Assembly (NCBI RefSeq): GCF_000420865.1
Contig: NZ_ATVT01000007.1
Location: 124,001-188,000, forward strand
DNA length: 64,000 nt
Reading direction: 5' to 3'
From: Butyrivibrio sp. XPD2006
Lineage (GTDB): Bacteria > Bacillota > Clostridia > Lachnospirales > Lachnospiraceae
Shown here: positions 52,096 through 61,368 of the stretch, piece after piece
Layout of the letters: every line of letters begins with the position of its first letter
Position numbering within the stretch: position 1 is the first letter of the stretch
Program-made: the position numbers and the translations under genes
Notes under the pieces: model-generated
What the model was told of the DNA's origin: nothing
Database searches by the model: none
Seen by the model: the letters and a program-made list of their open reading frames with translations, nothing else

Positions 52096-53808
52096 TTAAT
52101 CTTCTATGTTGACTTTACGGCTGGTTCCGAAATACTTCATAAATATGTTCATAAGAAGAACCGCTGTATAAGTGATAAGAATAAGGATAGTCGCAAATGC
52201 ACATGCTATTCCGTAAGCACCCTTCTCTGCAAACTCATTGATCTGAACGGTAATGAGAAGGTAAGAAGGTGTAACCAGAAGGATGATAGCACTGATGGCT
52301 GTTATACTCCTTACGAAGGAAGTAACAAAACCGCTCAGGAAACTGTCCTTAATAAGAGGAAGCGTAACTGTCATGAATACCTTGAAGCTGTCTGCGCCCA
52401 TGTCATACGCTGACTCCTCGATACTCTTATCGATCTGGCGAAGTGCGGAAATTCCGCTTCGTGTACCGGTAGGTAGGCTTCGTACCACGAAAACGATGAC
52501 CAGGATAGCTCCTGTTCCGTAGAGTCCCTGAAGGAAGCCTGTTCCGAAGATACCGCCTGAGAATCCTCTGATGTATCCGATACCAAGAACTGTTCCGGGA
52601 ACTGCCATAGCCAGCATTGATACCGCCTCGATGAATCCTTTGGCTTTAAACTTTCTCTTTACGACCAGATAAGAGATTATCATGGACAAAAGAGCTGTTA
52701 TAGGAGCTGAAATAAGCGAAAGGATAAAGCTGTCCTTGAATGCCTTAAACCCTTTGTACTTGGTAAATACCTGGCCAAACCACTTGAATGTCAGGTGGAA
52801 ATCATATCCCCAGGTTCTGAACATAGCACCAAAAGGCACGCAGATATACATAATGATTACAAAGAGTGCAAGGCCTGAGCATAGGATTGTAAGAGGTACG
52901 GTAACGCTCTTGTCTGTAATGAGCATACGTTCTCTTGATGCCTTACCTGAAAGTGTTGCAGTGCTCTTTGCCTCGAGATAATACTTCTGAACAACGAACA
53001 TAAGAAGTGTGATTGCCAGAAGAACTACCGCCATGGCTGCTGCACCCTGCTTGTCATAAGCACCTGTGATCTGCAGGTAAATTGTTGTTGCAAGTGTATC
53101 GTATGAACCACCGATGATCATAGGGTTTGCAAAGTCTGCAATAGACTCGATGAAGGTTACAAGGAAAGCATTTCCGAGTCCCGGAAGTATAAGGGGAAGC
53201 GTAACCGTCATAAATACCTTGAATCTGGAAGCGCCCATATCTCTGGCTGCTTCCTCAAGGGAAGGATCGATGTTTTTCAAAAGACCCTTGAGCATCATGT
53301 AGCATACAGGGAAAAATGTAAGGGTCTGGACTATTGCAATACCCCAGAAGCCGTACACACTGTTGTCATAGATATGTAAAAGAAATCTTGTGATGATACC
53401 TGCTTTTCCGAAAAGCATGATCATTGAAAGTGACAAAACAAATGGAGGTGAAACTACAGGAAGCATGGATACAACCTTAAAGAGACCTTCCATGAATTTT
53501 GTACGAAGTTTGACATAAACCTCAACATAGGCAAACAGAAGGCCTATGAGAGCCGATGCAATTCCGACTAAAAATCCTACCTTAAGAGTGTTTGTAATAG
53601 CGCGCCTGAAGTTGGGCAGATCCATTACCCTCTTAAATGTATCAAGTGTTACTCCCTCTTCCGTCACAAAACTGTCCACCAACAGGATTGCCAGCGGGTA
53701 CAGGATAAAGACTGTAAGAAAAACCACCAAAACTATAATGGTTGTCACCATAATGGGATCAGCCATCAGCTTTTTTCTGTCAAGGCTGGCGCTTTGACTC
53801 TTTGCCAT
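52096..53808 (-). CDS. ABC transporter permease, double-domain FbpB-like
   Basis: A 570-aa membrane protein with about 12 helices and two permease domains fused in one chain. Each has the EAA loop contacting the ATPase: SLEEAARDMGASRFKVFMTV near 190-210 and SIEESAYDMGADSFKVFMTV near 455-475. The fused layout is usual for ferric iron and 2-aminoethylphosphonate systems. It lies between the binding-protein gene and the ATPase gene, with an attenuator hairpin upstream. Confidence 0.92.
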   Translation of the reverse strand: MAKSQSASLDRKKLMADPIMVTTIIVLVVFLTVFILYPLAILLVDSFVTEEGVTLDTFKRVMDLPNFRRAITNTLKVGFLVGIASALIGLLFAYVEVYVKLRTKFMEGLFKVVSMLPVVSPPFVLSLSMIMLFGKAGIITRFLLHIYDNSVYGFWGIAIVQTLTFFPVCYMMLKGLLKNIDPSLEEAARDMGASRFKVFMTVTLPLILPGLGNAFLVTFIESIADFANPMIIGGSYDTLATTIYLQITGAYDKQGAAAMAVVLLAITLLMFVVQKYYLEAKSTATLSGKASRERMLITDKSVTVPLTILCSGLALFVIIMYICVPFGAMFRTWGYDFHLTFKWFGQVFTKYKGFKAFKDSFILSLISAPITALLSMIISYLVVKRKFKAKGFIEAVSMLAMAVPGTVLGIGYIRGFSGGIFGTGFLQGLYGTGAILVIVFVVRSLPTGTRSGISALRQIDKSIEESAYDMGADSFKVFMTVTLPLIKDSFLSGFVTSFVRSITAISAIILLVTPSYLLITVQINEFAEKGAYGIACAFATILILITYTAVLLMNIFMKYFGTSRKVNIED

Positions 53809-53837
53809 TTTGAAATCCTCCTCGAATTAGCTTAAAA

Positions 53838-53868
53838 GAGAAGGGAGGATGGATCAGCATCCTCCCTG
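53838..53868 (-). terminator. Attenuating hairpin between binding protein and permease genes
   Basis: On the minus strand GGGAGGATG and CATCCTCCC pair around CTGATC, followed by TTCTCTTTT. As in the sugar operon, it should reduce permease expression relative to the binding protein. Confidence 0.7.
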
Positions 53869-53888
53869 TTTAATAAACCCCGTATTTA

Positions 53889-55055
53889 TTATTCGGTCTG
53901 GAAACGATCGTCAGCTGCGCTTCCGAGTGCGTTCATAACTTCCTCAATGTAAGTTGTTGTGTTCTGCTTAGCATCTTCGAAGTCGTAATCCATAACGTTC
54001 TCAGGATCAAGGCCGAACTCTGTAGCGATCTCAGGCTGCTTAGCGTTGTCGATAACAAGGAACTGGTAAGAACCGTTCTGAGCTGCAAGCTCTACGCAAT
54101 CAGGGCTGAGTGCATACTCGATCCAAAGCTTAGCTGCATTTGGATGCTGGCATCCCTTGAAGATAGCTGTTGCACCAACCTCGTAAGATGTTCCTGTTGA
54201 AGGAATTACAAGGCCGATGTTGCCGTATCCGTTGTCAACGATCTGTGTGATACCATCGTGAAGGAATCCGATACCAACAACACACTCACCTGTACCAACG
54301 TTCTTAGAAGGGCCTGAACCTGACTTTGTGTATACTTCGATGTTCTTGTCGAGGTCAACAAGGTACTGGATACCTTCGTCATGACCATACTTCTGGATCA
54401 TTGTGTTGATAACAAGCTTAGCTGTTCCGGCTGTGTTGTAGTTTGAAAGCCAGATAAGTCCTTTGTACTTCTCATCAAGAAGATCCTTCCAGTCTGCAGG
54501 CTCATCAACGCCCATTCTTGCAAGCTCGTCTTTGTTAACCATGAATCCAAGGATTCCCTTGTAGATACCATACCAGTATCCGTCTGCATCACGATACTTG
54601 TCAGAAAGAAGGTGGCTTGCATTCTGTGCATCATATGCCTCAAGAAGTCCCTCTGAAGCTGCTACGTTGTAAGGATCTGTTGTTCCGCCGAACCATACAT
54701 CACCTGAAGGATTTCCGTTCTCTTCTTCGATCTTACTCTGAACCTCACCTGTTGAAAGACGCTGATACTGAACCTTGATTCCATAGAGTTTTTCAAAGTT
54801 CTCACAAGCTGCTGCGAGGTACTCCTCCTCACATGAGCCGTAAACGATAAGCTCTCCCTCTGCCTTGGCTGCTTCGATAAGAGCATCCATTCCTGAACTC
54901 TCAGCCTCAGCTGCAGGAGCTTCTGTCTCAGCGGGAGCTTCAGTAGCTGCAGGAGCTTCAGTAGTTGCTGCCGGTGTTTCAGGAGCAGCCTCTCCGCATC
55001 CGAACAGACTCAGTGTCATAAGTCCCGCCAATACCAATGCTAATTTCTTTTTCAT
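53889..55055 (-). CDS. Extracellular solute-binding lipoprotein, iron/phosphonate type
   Basis: A 388-aa binding protein. Its lipoprotein signal (LAGLMTLSLFGCGE, Cys20) is followed by a Glu/Ala/Pro-rich linker and a type II binding fold (GELIVYGSCEEEYLAAACEN, GDVWFGGTTDPYNVAASEG, GIYKGILGFMVNKDEL) typical of ferric-iron and aminoethylphosphonate binders. The ATG at 55055 follows AAAGGAG. It is the first transporter gene and is related in fold and motif to the second binding protein at 57633-58664. Confidence 0.92.
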   Translation of the reverse strand: MKKKLALVLAGLMTLSLFGCGEAAPETPAATTEAPAATEAPAETEAPAAEAESSGMDALIEAAKAEGELIVYGSCEEEYLAAACENFEKLYGIKVQYQRLSTGEVQSKIEEENGNPSGDVWFGGTTDPYNVAASEGLLEAYDAQNASHLLSDKYRDADGYWYGIYKGILGFMVNKDELARMGVDEPADWKDLLDEKYKGLIWLSNYNTAGTAKLVINTMIQKYGHDEGIQYLVDLDKNIEVYTKSGSGPSKNVGTGECVVGIGFLHDGITQIVDNGYGNIGLVIPSTGTSYEVGATAIFKGCQHPNAAKLWIEYALSPDCVELAAQNGSYQFLVIDNAKQPEIATEFGLDPENVMDYDFEDAKQNTTTYIEEVMNALGSAADDRFQTE

Positions 55056-55096
55056 AATTCTTCTCCTTTCCATTTCGGATCATTGATAAATTAATC

Positions 55097-55142
55097 ATAA
55101 AAAAAAACAGAAATCGGTAATACCCAAATTTCTGTTTTTTTG
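55097..55142 (-). terminator. Terminator after the YesN gene
   Basis: On the minus strand AACAGAAAT and ATTTCTGTT form a 9-bp stem around 13 nt, flanked by an A-run before and nine Ts after. It ends the sensor operon before the transporter operon. Confidence 0.85.
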
Positions 55143-55184
55143 TCCAAAATTCTGAACACATTTTATCGGCCTGCGATAGCCTGT

Positions 55185-55946
55185 TTATTTCACAAAATCT
55201 GACGGTGATCTGTCGGTGTATTTCTTGAATACGGTGCTGAAGTATTTGTAATCAGAAAAGCCCGTCATCTCTGAGACTTCATAGACCTTGTAGGTACCGG
55301 TCTCAAGGAGTTTGATTGCCTGCTGGACCCTGTACTTGTTGAGGAAATCCAGATAGGTCTGGCCTGTCGCCTCTTTAAACTTGCGGGAGAGATAGCTTCC
55401 CGATACGCCAAGCTCTTCGGAGAAGGTCTCAATGCTGATCTTTTCAGAGTAGCGTTCTCTCGTTTCTTTGAGTACTTTCTGAATATAGTCGTTGTCGCCC
55501 TCACTCTTAATAAAGAGAGCATCAATATCATCCGCGGTTTTGATCTTGGACGAGAGCTGACGAAGCTGATTGTCCTTCTCTATCTCAGTGATGATCTTGC
55601 TGATGTTTTTCTTGAGTTCCTCTTCATCCACCGGTTTCATAAGATATGCAGAAACGCCGAGTTCTATTGCTGTCTTGGCATACTCAAAGTCAGCATAGCT
55701 GGTCATTATGATAGCCTTAAAATCAGCTATTTCCTGCCCTTTTCTTATCATCTCTATGCCGTTCATCATCGGCATCATTATGTCTGCAAGTACAATGTCC
55801 GGTGAAAGCTCTTTTATCTTCTCAACACCTTCCTTGCCGTTTGCTGCCTCTCCAACGATGGTACATCCCATGGATACCCAGTCCATTGTATATGCAATTC
55901 CCTTGCGGATGATATCCTCATCCTCTGCAATCAAAACTCTGTACAT
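55185..55946 (-). CDS. YesN-type response regulator with AraC domain
   Basis: A 253-aa regulator. The receiver has EDEDIIRKG, phospho-Asp in IVLADIMMPMMNG and Lys in YLMKPVDEE. A coiled linker (about 122-150) joins it to two AraC HTHs (SIETFSEELGVSGSYLSRKF, VYEVSEMTGFSDYKYFSTVF). It pairs with the YesM kinase 11 bp upstream and probably activates the adjacent iron/phosphonate-type transporter. Confidence 0.94.
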   Translation of the reverse strand: MYRVLIAEDEDIIRKGIAYTMDWVSMGCTIVGEAANGKEGVEKIKELSPDIVLADIMMPMMNGIEMIRKGQEIADFKAIIMTSYADFEYAKTAIELGVSAYLMKPVDEEELKKNISKIITEIEKDNQLRQLSSKIKTADDIDALFIKSEGDNDYIQKVLKETRERYSEKISIETFSEELGVSGSYLSRKFKEATGQTYLDFLNKYRVQQAIKLLETGTYKVYEVSEMTGFSDYKYFSTVFKKYTDRSPSDFVK

Positions 55947-55957
55947 TCTTCTCCTCT

Positions 55958-57640
55958 TTATCCGGCAGTCCCAGGCGCAACCCTCTTTGGAAGCGTAAGT
56001 CTTACCGTTGTTCCCTCACCTTTTTTGCTTGTGATATCAAGTCCGTAGTCACCATTATACATAAGTCTTATTCTCTGATGAATATTATAAAGGCCGAAGT
56101 GAGCCGGCGCAGTGTCAGGATCCTGTATCGAAGCCTTAAGCTCTTCCAGCACATCCTCGTCAATTCCCACTCCGTCATCCTCACAGATAAATATCAGTCT
56201 CTCCTGATGCTGATAGCCGTTTATATTTACCGTAAGCTTTTCTTTTTCTCCGAAGCCGTACTTGACTGCATTTTCCAAAAGAGGCTGCAAAAGGAGCTTG
56301 GGAATAAGACAGTCGTTAATGTCCTCCGAGACATTGATGTTGTAAGCAAATCTTTTATTGAATCTTATCTGCAGTATATTGAAATAAAACTGAAGATGCT
56401 GAAGATCCTCAGCCACGGTTACCTCTTCCCTGGTCTCTCTAATGCTGTATCTGAGAAGTCCCGACAGCGATACTATCATCTTATCCGCAGAAGCAGCATC
56501 TATCTTGGCCATGAACCTGATGTTGTCCAGAGTATTGAACAAAAAGTGCGGATTAAACTGACTCTCCAGCTGCTTAACCTGCGAGAATGCCGCATTCTGT
56601 GCCAGTTCCCTGTTCTGATCAATCTGTTTTTTCAGGCCGTCCAGCATCTCATTAAAGTCATTACCTATGGTCTGGAATTCCTTGGAACTGTCAATATTCA
56701 GGGACACATCAAGATTGCCCTGCTGCACAGCTTCGAAGGCATCTTCAATCTTTTTTACATCTCTTGTATAAACCTCGGAGCTTGTAGCCGTGCTCTTATA
56801 GGTGATGAAAATTATGGCGAAGAAAATGATCGCAACAATGGCCACCAGTATAAGTATCATTCGGGTGCTTCTGTTGATATCTGAGAAGGTATATACCTTA
56901 AGCCCCTTTACCACAGGGGTTTCGTAGCAGATATATTTCTGTCCGCCAATCCTTGCGTATCCTGTATTCCCCTCCAAAAGACCGTTTATCTGCCCAAACT
57001 CATCGGTAAGGCCCTGGGTATTGTTAAGGTACACCCATCCGCTGTTATCCGTGATGATACAGTACCTGTTCTTGTCGTTTATGATATCTGCCAGCACCTG
57101 ATACGGAACGGCATAGATAACGGCATATTTAAGGTCATCGCCTCTGAATACCCCCCTTACCACATAGAGGCTTCCGCTGTAGAGAACAGTCACGGTGGTA
57201 TTCGGATTCTCTTTTATCCTGTTCCATATGCCCCAGTTGTCGTATTCCTTGCCTGTCAGATATTCCGGAACTGAATTCTTACTGGTAAAAAGAGCTTTCC
57301 TCTCCTGAGACATTATGATGAGATTCCCGATATCATCATAGTCTGAGGTCCTGCCATAGAGTATTGAAAAGATCCTGTCCTTCACCTTATCCACGTCAAT
57401 GTCGGCAGTTGATACCACAAACTCCACATCGCCTATCATCTCATAGTAGGTTTCCAGTACCTGGTCAATCTCTCCTGCTATACTCTTCGAATCCTCTCGG
57501 GTTGTCTGTGCCATATAGGCACTCAATGTGAAGATAAAAAGAAATATCGCAGTAAATACAATGGCAATGACAGGGGTAAGCGAAAACAGAATAAAGGTTC
57601 TTCTGATATTGTCCTGGAAGGATTTGATGTCTCTACTCAT
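55958..57640 (-). CDS. YesM-type sensor histidine kinase
   Basis: A 560-aa kinase: TM1 about 15-40, an extracellular sensor domain (about 42-265), TM2 about 268-292, HAMP-like linker, then QLESQFNPHFLFNTLDNIRF with the phospho-His, and a HATPase (NAVKYGFGEKEKL, DDGVGIDEDV). An ATG at 57646 sits directly on the GGAGG; the one at 57640 has correct 6-nt spacing and is chosen. It overlaps the end of the binding-protein gene by 8 bp, so sensor protein and kinase are made together. Confidence 0.93.
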   Translation of the reverse strand: MSRDIKSFQDNIRRTFILFSLTPVIAIVFTAIFLFIFTLSAYMAQTTREDSKSIAGEIDQVLETYYEMIGDVEFVVSTADIDVDKVKDRIFSILYGRTSDYDDIGNLIIMSQERKALFTSKNSVPEYLTGKEYDNWGIWNRIKENPNTTVTVLYSGSLYVVRGVFRGDDLKYAVIYAVPYQVLADIINDKNRYCIITDNSGWVYLNNTQGLTDEFGQINGLLEGNTGYARIGGQKYICYETPVVKGLKVYTFSDINRSTRMILILVAIVAIIFFAIIFITYKSTATSSEVYTRDVKKIEDAFEAVQQGNLDVSLNIDSSKEFQTIGNDFNEMLDGLKKQIDQNRELAQNAAFSQVKQLESQFNPHFLFNTLDNIRFMAKIDAASADKMIVSLSGLLRYSIRETREEVTVAEDLQHLQFYFNILQIRFNKRFAYNINVSEDINDCLIPKLLLQPLLENAVKYGFGEKEKLTVNINGYQHQERLIFICEDDGVGIDEDVLEELKASIQDPDTAPAHFGLYNIHQRIRLMYNGDYGLDITSKKGEGTTVRLTLPKRVAPGTAG

Positions 57641-58664
57641 TTCCATCCTCCCCCATATAACCCATAAATCTCGATATCCAATCAGACCTGCTGCCTATTA
57701 CCTTATCCTTGTCCACCTGCAGTATCTTGATATCTTCTTTGGCGGCCACAAGGCTTGAACTCTCGACATCTTCTCTCACAGAGCGCCTTCCCAGGTCAGT
57801 GGCGATATAAAACTGCGTATTGTAAGCGGTCATGAAGTCAACAAAAGCCTTGGCGCCGTCTGCATTGGCTGCATTTTTGTTTATATATATGCCATCTGGC
57901 GTGGATACCACTCCCTCATTCATATATACAACCTTGACGTGCTTGCCTCCCTTTAGCATGGTTATAGCTGCTTCTTCAAAAGTAAGTCCCACTACAAACT
58001 TGCCACTTGCAACTCCCTGATAAACCTCTGATGAGCTGTCAAGGAGTTTGCCGGAGAGGTTATCGGCAAATTCTTCCACATAATCCCATCCTTTCTCCGG
58101 GTCTCCCCCTCCCATTGCATAAAGCATATTGGTCAGATGCTCAAAGGAAGATGAAGACTTCTCCGGACTGGCATAAGCTATTTTACCTGCCAGTGCCGGA
58201 TTTAAGAGATCCTCATATCCGTTTATTGTGATATCGCCCAAAAGGTCGGTGTTTACCATAAGAATACTGGGTACATCCGTAAAGCAGGTAAGAGCATTAC
58301 CTGCGCCTCTGTACTCAGCATAAAAGCTGTCTTCATTTTCTGTTGTATAAGGTAAAAAGAGATCTTCGTAGGAACCTACGGAAAGAATGGATCCTCCCCA
58401 AAGCACATCGATTTTCTCCCCATCCTGTATCCTGGAAACAGCTTCTGATGTTCCGCATCGGATCACCTCCACCGTTATCCCGGTCTGTGCTTCAAACTCA
58501 CATGCCAGTGGTTTCATGAACTCAATAGGATGCGGCGAAACCACAACAACCTTATTTTCTGCTCCCCCTTCTGCAACTCCCCTGCTGCTTATCACCCCAT
58601 AAGCAATTGCAGCAACTATGATCATCAAGGCGAGAGTAACGAGAATTCTACGTACTCTTTTCAT
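57633..58664 (-). CDS. Binding protein coupled to a histidine kinase, probable sensor
   Basis: A 343-aa protein with an N-terminal hydrophobic segment (about 7-25) that could be a signal peptide or an anchor, with no lipobox Cys. The rest is a type II solute-binding fold (VVVSPHPIEFMKPLACEFEA, KIDVLWGGSILSVG, PSILMVNTDLLGD) related to the transporter's own binding protein at 53889. It is not next to a permease but overlaps both the GGDEF-EAL gene before it and the YesM gene after it. A sensory role for the kinase is the likely job. The ATG at 58664 follows AGAGGTG. Confidence 0.87.
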   Translation of the reverse strand: MKRVRRILVTLALMIIVAAIAYGVISSRGVAEGGAENKVVVVSPHPIEFMKPLACEFEAQTGITVEVIRCGTSEAVSRIQDGEKIDVLWGGSILSVGSYEDLFLPYTTENEDSFYAEYRGAGNALTCFTDVPSILMVNTDLLGDITINGYEDLLNPALAGKIAYASPEKSSSSFEHLTNMLYAMGGGDPEKGWDYVEEFADNLSGKLLDSSSEVYQGVASGKFVVGLTFEEAAITMLKGGKHVKVVYMNEGVVSTPDGIYINKNAANADGAKAFVDFMTAYNTQFYIATDLGRRSVREDVESSSLVAAKEDIKILQVDKDKVIGSRSDWISRFMGYMGEDGNE

Positions 58665-60603
58665 TAAACACCTCTTTATTCCAGAATTTGTTCTGGAGTT
58701 CATTCTTGGTAACCACAGGCGAGAGGTAGTCTCCGATGACAAAATCAGCATTCACGTCTTTTATCCTGTCATAAAGCTCTTTGCTGTCTATGCCGCTTAA
58801 AATGACTTTCTTTCCGAGCTGACTGACCATGTTTACCTTATTGCGAAGGATTGCCTCGCCCTGAACCATATCCACCGAATCAAAATGTCTTTTGACATCG
58901 ACATTGATACCGTCAAACTTGTCTATAGTTGTAACATCCAGTCCAAGAAAACCGGAATCAAGGTTAAACAGAATAAATCTGATTCCGATCTTGTTAAATT
59001 CATCTATTATGTATCCTAGCACATCCTGTGCCTGTGTTGCTATTGTATCACTAACACTGAGTATGAGCATCCCCGGGTCTATGCTGTACTTTTTAATGCA
59101 TCCCTTTACCTTGTCGACAAGTTCCTGGGTAAGTACCTGAACAGACATGATATTGATCGTAAAGACCGATATATCCATATCTGACTTTTTCACTCCGGAA
59201 TTGATGAACTGACAAACAGAATCTATCATTCTGAATTCCAGTTCTCCTGCCACACCTGCGTTTTCTGCAACTGTTTTGAACTCCGAGAATCTGATCTTAC
59301 CTATTATAGGGTCGTTGAGGGTCAAAAGAGCATCTGCCGAATACACGCCCATAGTCTTTTTCAGGTAGACGGGGTGATATACCACTCTGAAAGCGTCTCC
59401 CGCAATACCTCTTATGATAGCTTTTTCAACATCGATGTTTCTAAGCATGAAGTCAAGATCTTTTCCCTTGAAAACTGTCTTATCAACATCACCAGTATTG
59501 CTCTCGGAAAGTCTTAAAATATCATCGGCATCGTTAAACTCATCGGGGCACTTTACGCATATTATCTTGGCTTTGATATTGGTAGCACTGTCTCCTACCT
59601 CAAAGCTCTGCTCAAATCTCTTTACTATCCTGTCAATGACATCATCAGCATTAAAGTCGCACATATCTTCGCATAGCATATAAAAGATTCCGCCGGTAGT
59701 TCTGTACACATCGAATCTGTAGTTGATTCCTTTAAGGAATTTAGCCACACTGATAAGGATCATGTCATATCCTTCATTTCCCATGAGCCTGCGATAAAGG
59801 TCCACGCTGTCAATGCGGACACATATTACATAAAACTCTTTTCCCACATTAATACTGCTCTTTAAGTCCTGTACAAGAGCTGACCTGTTATATGCCTGAG
59901 TCTTATAATCCAGCCTGTAGTCATCTTTTTCAATCATGATCATGATGCCCATAAGACCAAGGGACTCCGCAAGCATCTCGAAGATGATCTCCGGAAAGAC
60001 CATCTGTACAATTACTCCGGTCACTGCAAGCCCCAGGAAATAGAACATGGCAATCTTCTGTAAATGATTCATTGTATACCAGTAACGCCCCAGAAGATAA
60101 AAGCAGAACATGAGATAAAACGCACTGATGATGTAAGCCAGATATACTCCGTTTCCTCTGACAAGACTACCCTCTATGTCGTTTCTGATGATAAAACCGG
60201 TCAAAGGGTTGGTTATAACCGCAACTTCGAGCAGCAGGCAGGGCGACAGAAAGACAGCAAGCTTGAGCTTACTTCTGTATCTGTGGAACACGTTGCAGAC
60301 AAGTATTATATAAAGCGCAAATACCGGAACAAAAGCAAAGTGTGTTCCGTAATATGCAAGCTTATTAAAGTAGACAACATTGTATTTAACCTTCATGGAA
60401 ATATCGCTGTCAAGAACTACAGTGTTGACGATTCCTGTCACACAGTCGAAAAGAGTAATGATCAGGGCAGCAAGAAATAAACGGCTGCGGAGCCTTTTCT
60501 TGGTCTCTCTTTTCATTACAGCCGTGTAGAATATACATGTTATGCAGATCATCAGTGCAGCAGTCCTAAAGGATAGCGCTCCTATAGGATTTATATCACC
60601 CAT
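58648..60603 (-). CDS. Membrane protein with degenerate GGDEF and EAL domains
   Basis: A 651-aa protein. About seven membrane helices occupy residues 10-225. A GGDEF-like domain (about 230-385) has TTGGIFYML in place of GGDEF. An EAL-like domain (about 395-645) reads YSADALLTL where EAL should be and lacks the usual metal ligands, ending with DADFVIGDYLSPVV-like sequence. Neither cyclic di-GMP synthesis nor breakdown is expected, but binding is possible. It starts 3 bp after the receiver protein stops and overlaps the next gene by 17 bp. Confidence 0.88.
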   Translation of the reverse strand: MGDINPIGALSFRTAALMICITCIFYTAVMKRETKKRLRSRLFLAALIITLFDCVTGIVNTVVLDSDISMKVKYNVVYFNKLAYYGTHFAFVPVFALYIILVCNVFHRYRSKLKLAVFLSPCLLLEVAVITNPLTGFIIRNDIEGSLVRGNGVYLAYIISAFYLMFCFYLLGRYWYTMNHLQKIAMFYFLGLAVTGVIVQMVFPEIIFEMLAESLGLMGIMIMIEKDDYRLDYKTQAYNRSALVQDLKSSINVGKEFYVICVRIDSVDLYRRLMGNEGYDMILISVAKFLKGINYRFDVYRTTGGIFYMLCEDMCDFNADDVIDRIVKRFEQSFEVGDSATNIKAKIICVKCPDEFNDADDILRLSESNTGDVDKTVFKGKDLDFMLRNIDVEKAIIRGIAGDAFRVVYHPVYLKKTMGVYSADALLTLNDPIIGKIRFSEFKTVAENAGVAGELEFRMIDSVCQFINSGVKKSDMDISVFTINIMSVQVLTQELVDKVKGCIKKYSIDPGMLILSVSDTIATQAQDVLGYIIDEFNKIGIRFILFNLDSGFLGLDVTTIDKFDGINVDVKRHFDSVDMVQGEAILRNKVNMVSQLGKKVILSGIDSKELYDRIKDVNADFVIGDYLSPVVTKNELQNKFWNKEVFNEKST

Positions 60604-60606
60604 GTA

Positions 60607-61365
60607 TTATTTCCTCGCTTTAAAGAATGCATCCAGCGTTGAAAGAAGTTTATCTTTGGATATGGTTTTAAGCAGATAGTCCGCTGGTTTCAGAGCAATG
60701 ACGTTTGTAACGCTCTCCTTGTCGTTTTTGCCTGTAAGGAACATTACCGGAGTTGAACTTGAAAATGACTCACTCTTTAGCATCTCCAGAACCTTGGGGC
60801 CATCAAGGACCGGCATATCGTAATCAAGAAGAACCAAATCCGCCTTATTTGTGGCAAGCCAGGCTACAGCCTGCGTACCGGAGTTGGCCATTCCGACTCT
60901 GTACGTGTCCTTGAGCCATTCTCTGATCATCTGAAGGAAAGTGGGATCATCATCCACTATCAGAATGCTCTTTCTTCTCTGGAATTCATACTCATCGTCT
61001 GTCACAATAAGAGCCTTTTGTACCAGATCCGCCATATCAAGAGGCCTCTCAATTTCAAATGCCACATCCTCCTTCGGGATATACTGATGCACAAGATTGA
61101 AAGCGTCCTTGTTACCAATGACCATCATGATCATATTGTCGTCAACGCACAGATCCTTTAAATAAACCATGACGTCGCGATGATCTTCAAACTCTGTATC
61201 AGTGTACAGCAAAATAAGATTGGCATCCTTGGTCTTTCCACTTAGATCAGCCAGAACGTATGAGGCTTCATTCACTATGAAATGCGCAGCAAGCAAAGCG
61301 TTCTTGATGGCATTAACCAGGAAAGTCTCTTCATTTCTTACAAGTAAAATCGTCTTATTAAACAT
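60607..61365 (-). CDS. Dual-receiver response regulator without output domain
   Basis: A 252-aa protein. The first half (about 1-120) is a pseudo-receiver with no clear phospho-Asp (LILLYTDTEF at that position). The second half (about 130-250) is a normal receiver: SILIVDDDPTFLQM, phospho-Asp in LVLLDYDMPVLDG and Lys in DYLLKTISK. No DNA-binding domain is present, so it probably passes phosphate or signals by protein contact. It lies 3 bp from each neighbour, between the hybrid kinase and the GGDEF-EAL protein. Confidence 0.9.
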   Translation of the reverse strand: MFNKTILLVRNEETFLVNAIKNALLAAHFIVNEASYVLADLSGKTKDANLILLYTDTEFEDHRDVMVYLKDLCVDDNMIMMVIGNKDAFNLVHQYIPKEDVAFEIERPLDMADLVQKALIVTDDEYEFQRRKSILIVDDDPTFLQMIREWLKDTYRVGMANSGTQAVAWLATNKADLVLLDYDMPVLDGPKVLEMLKSESFSSSTPVMFLTGKNDKESVTNVIALKPADYLLKTISKDKLLSTLDAFFKARK

Positions 61366-61368
61366 AGC

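Noticed and set aside
56078-56884. A 268-codon plus-strand frame
   Set aside because: It is antisense to a well-supported YesM kinase gene and has no ribosome site or recognisable domain.
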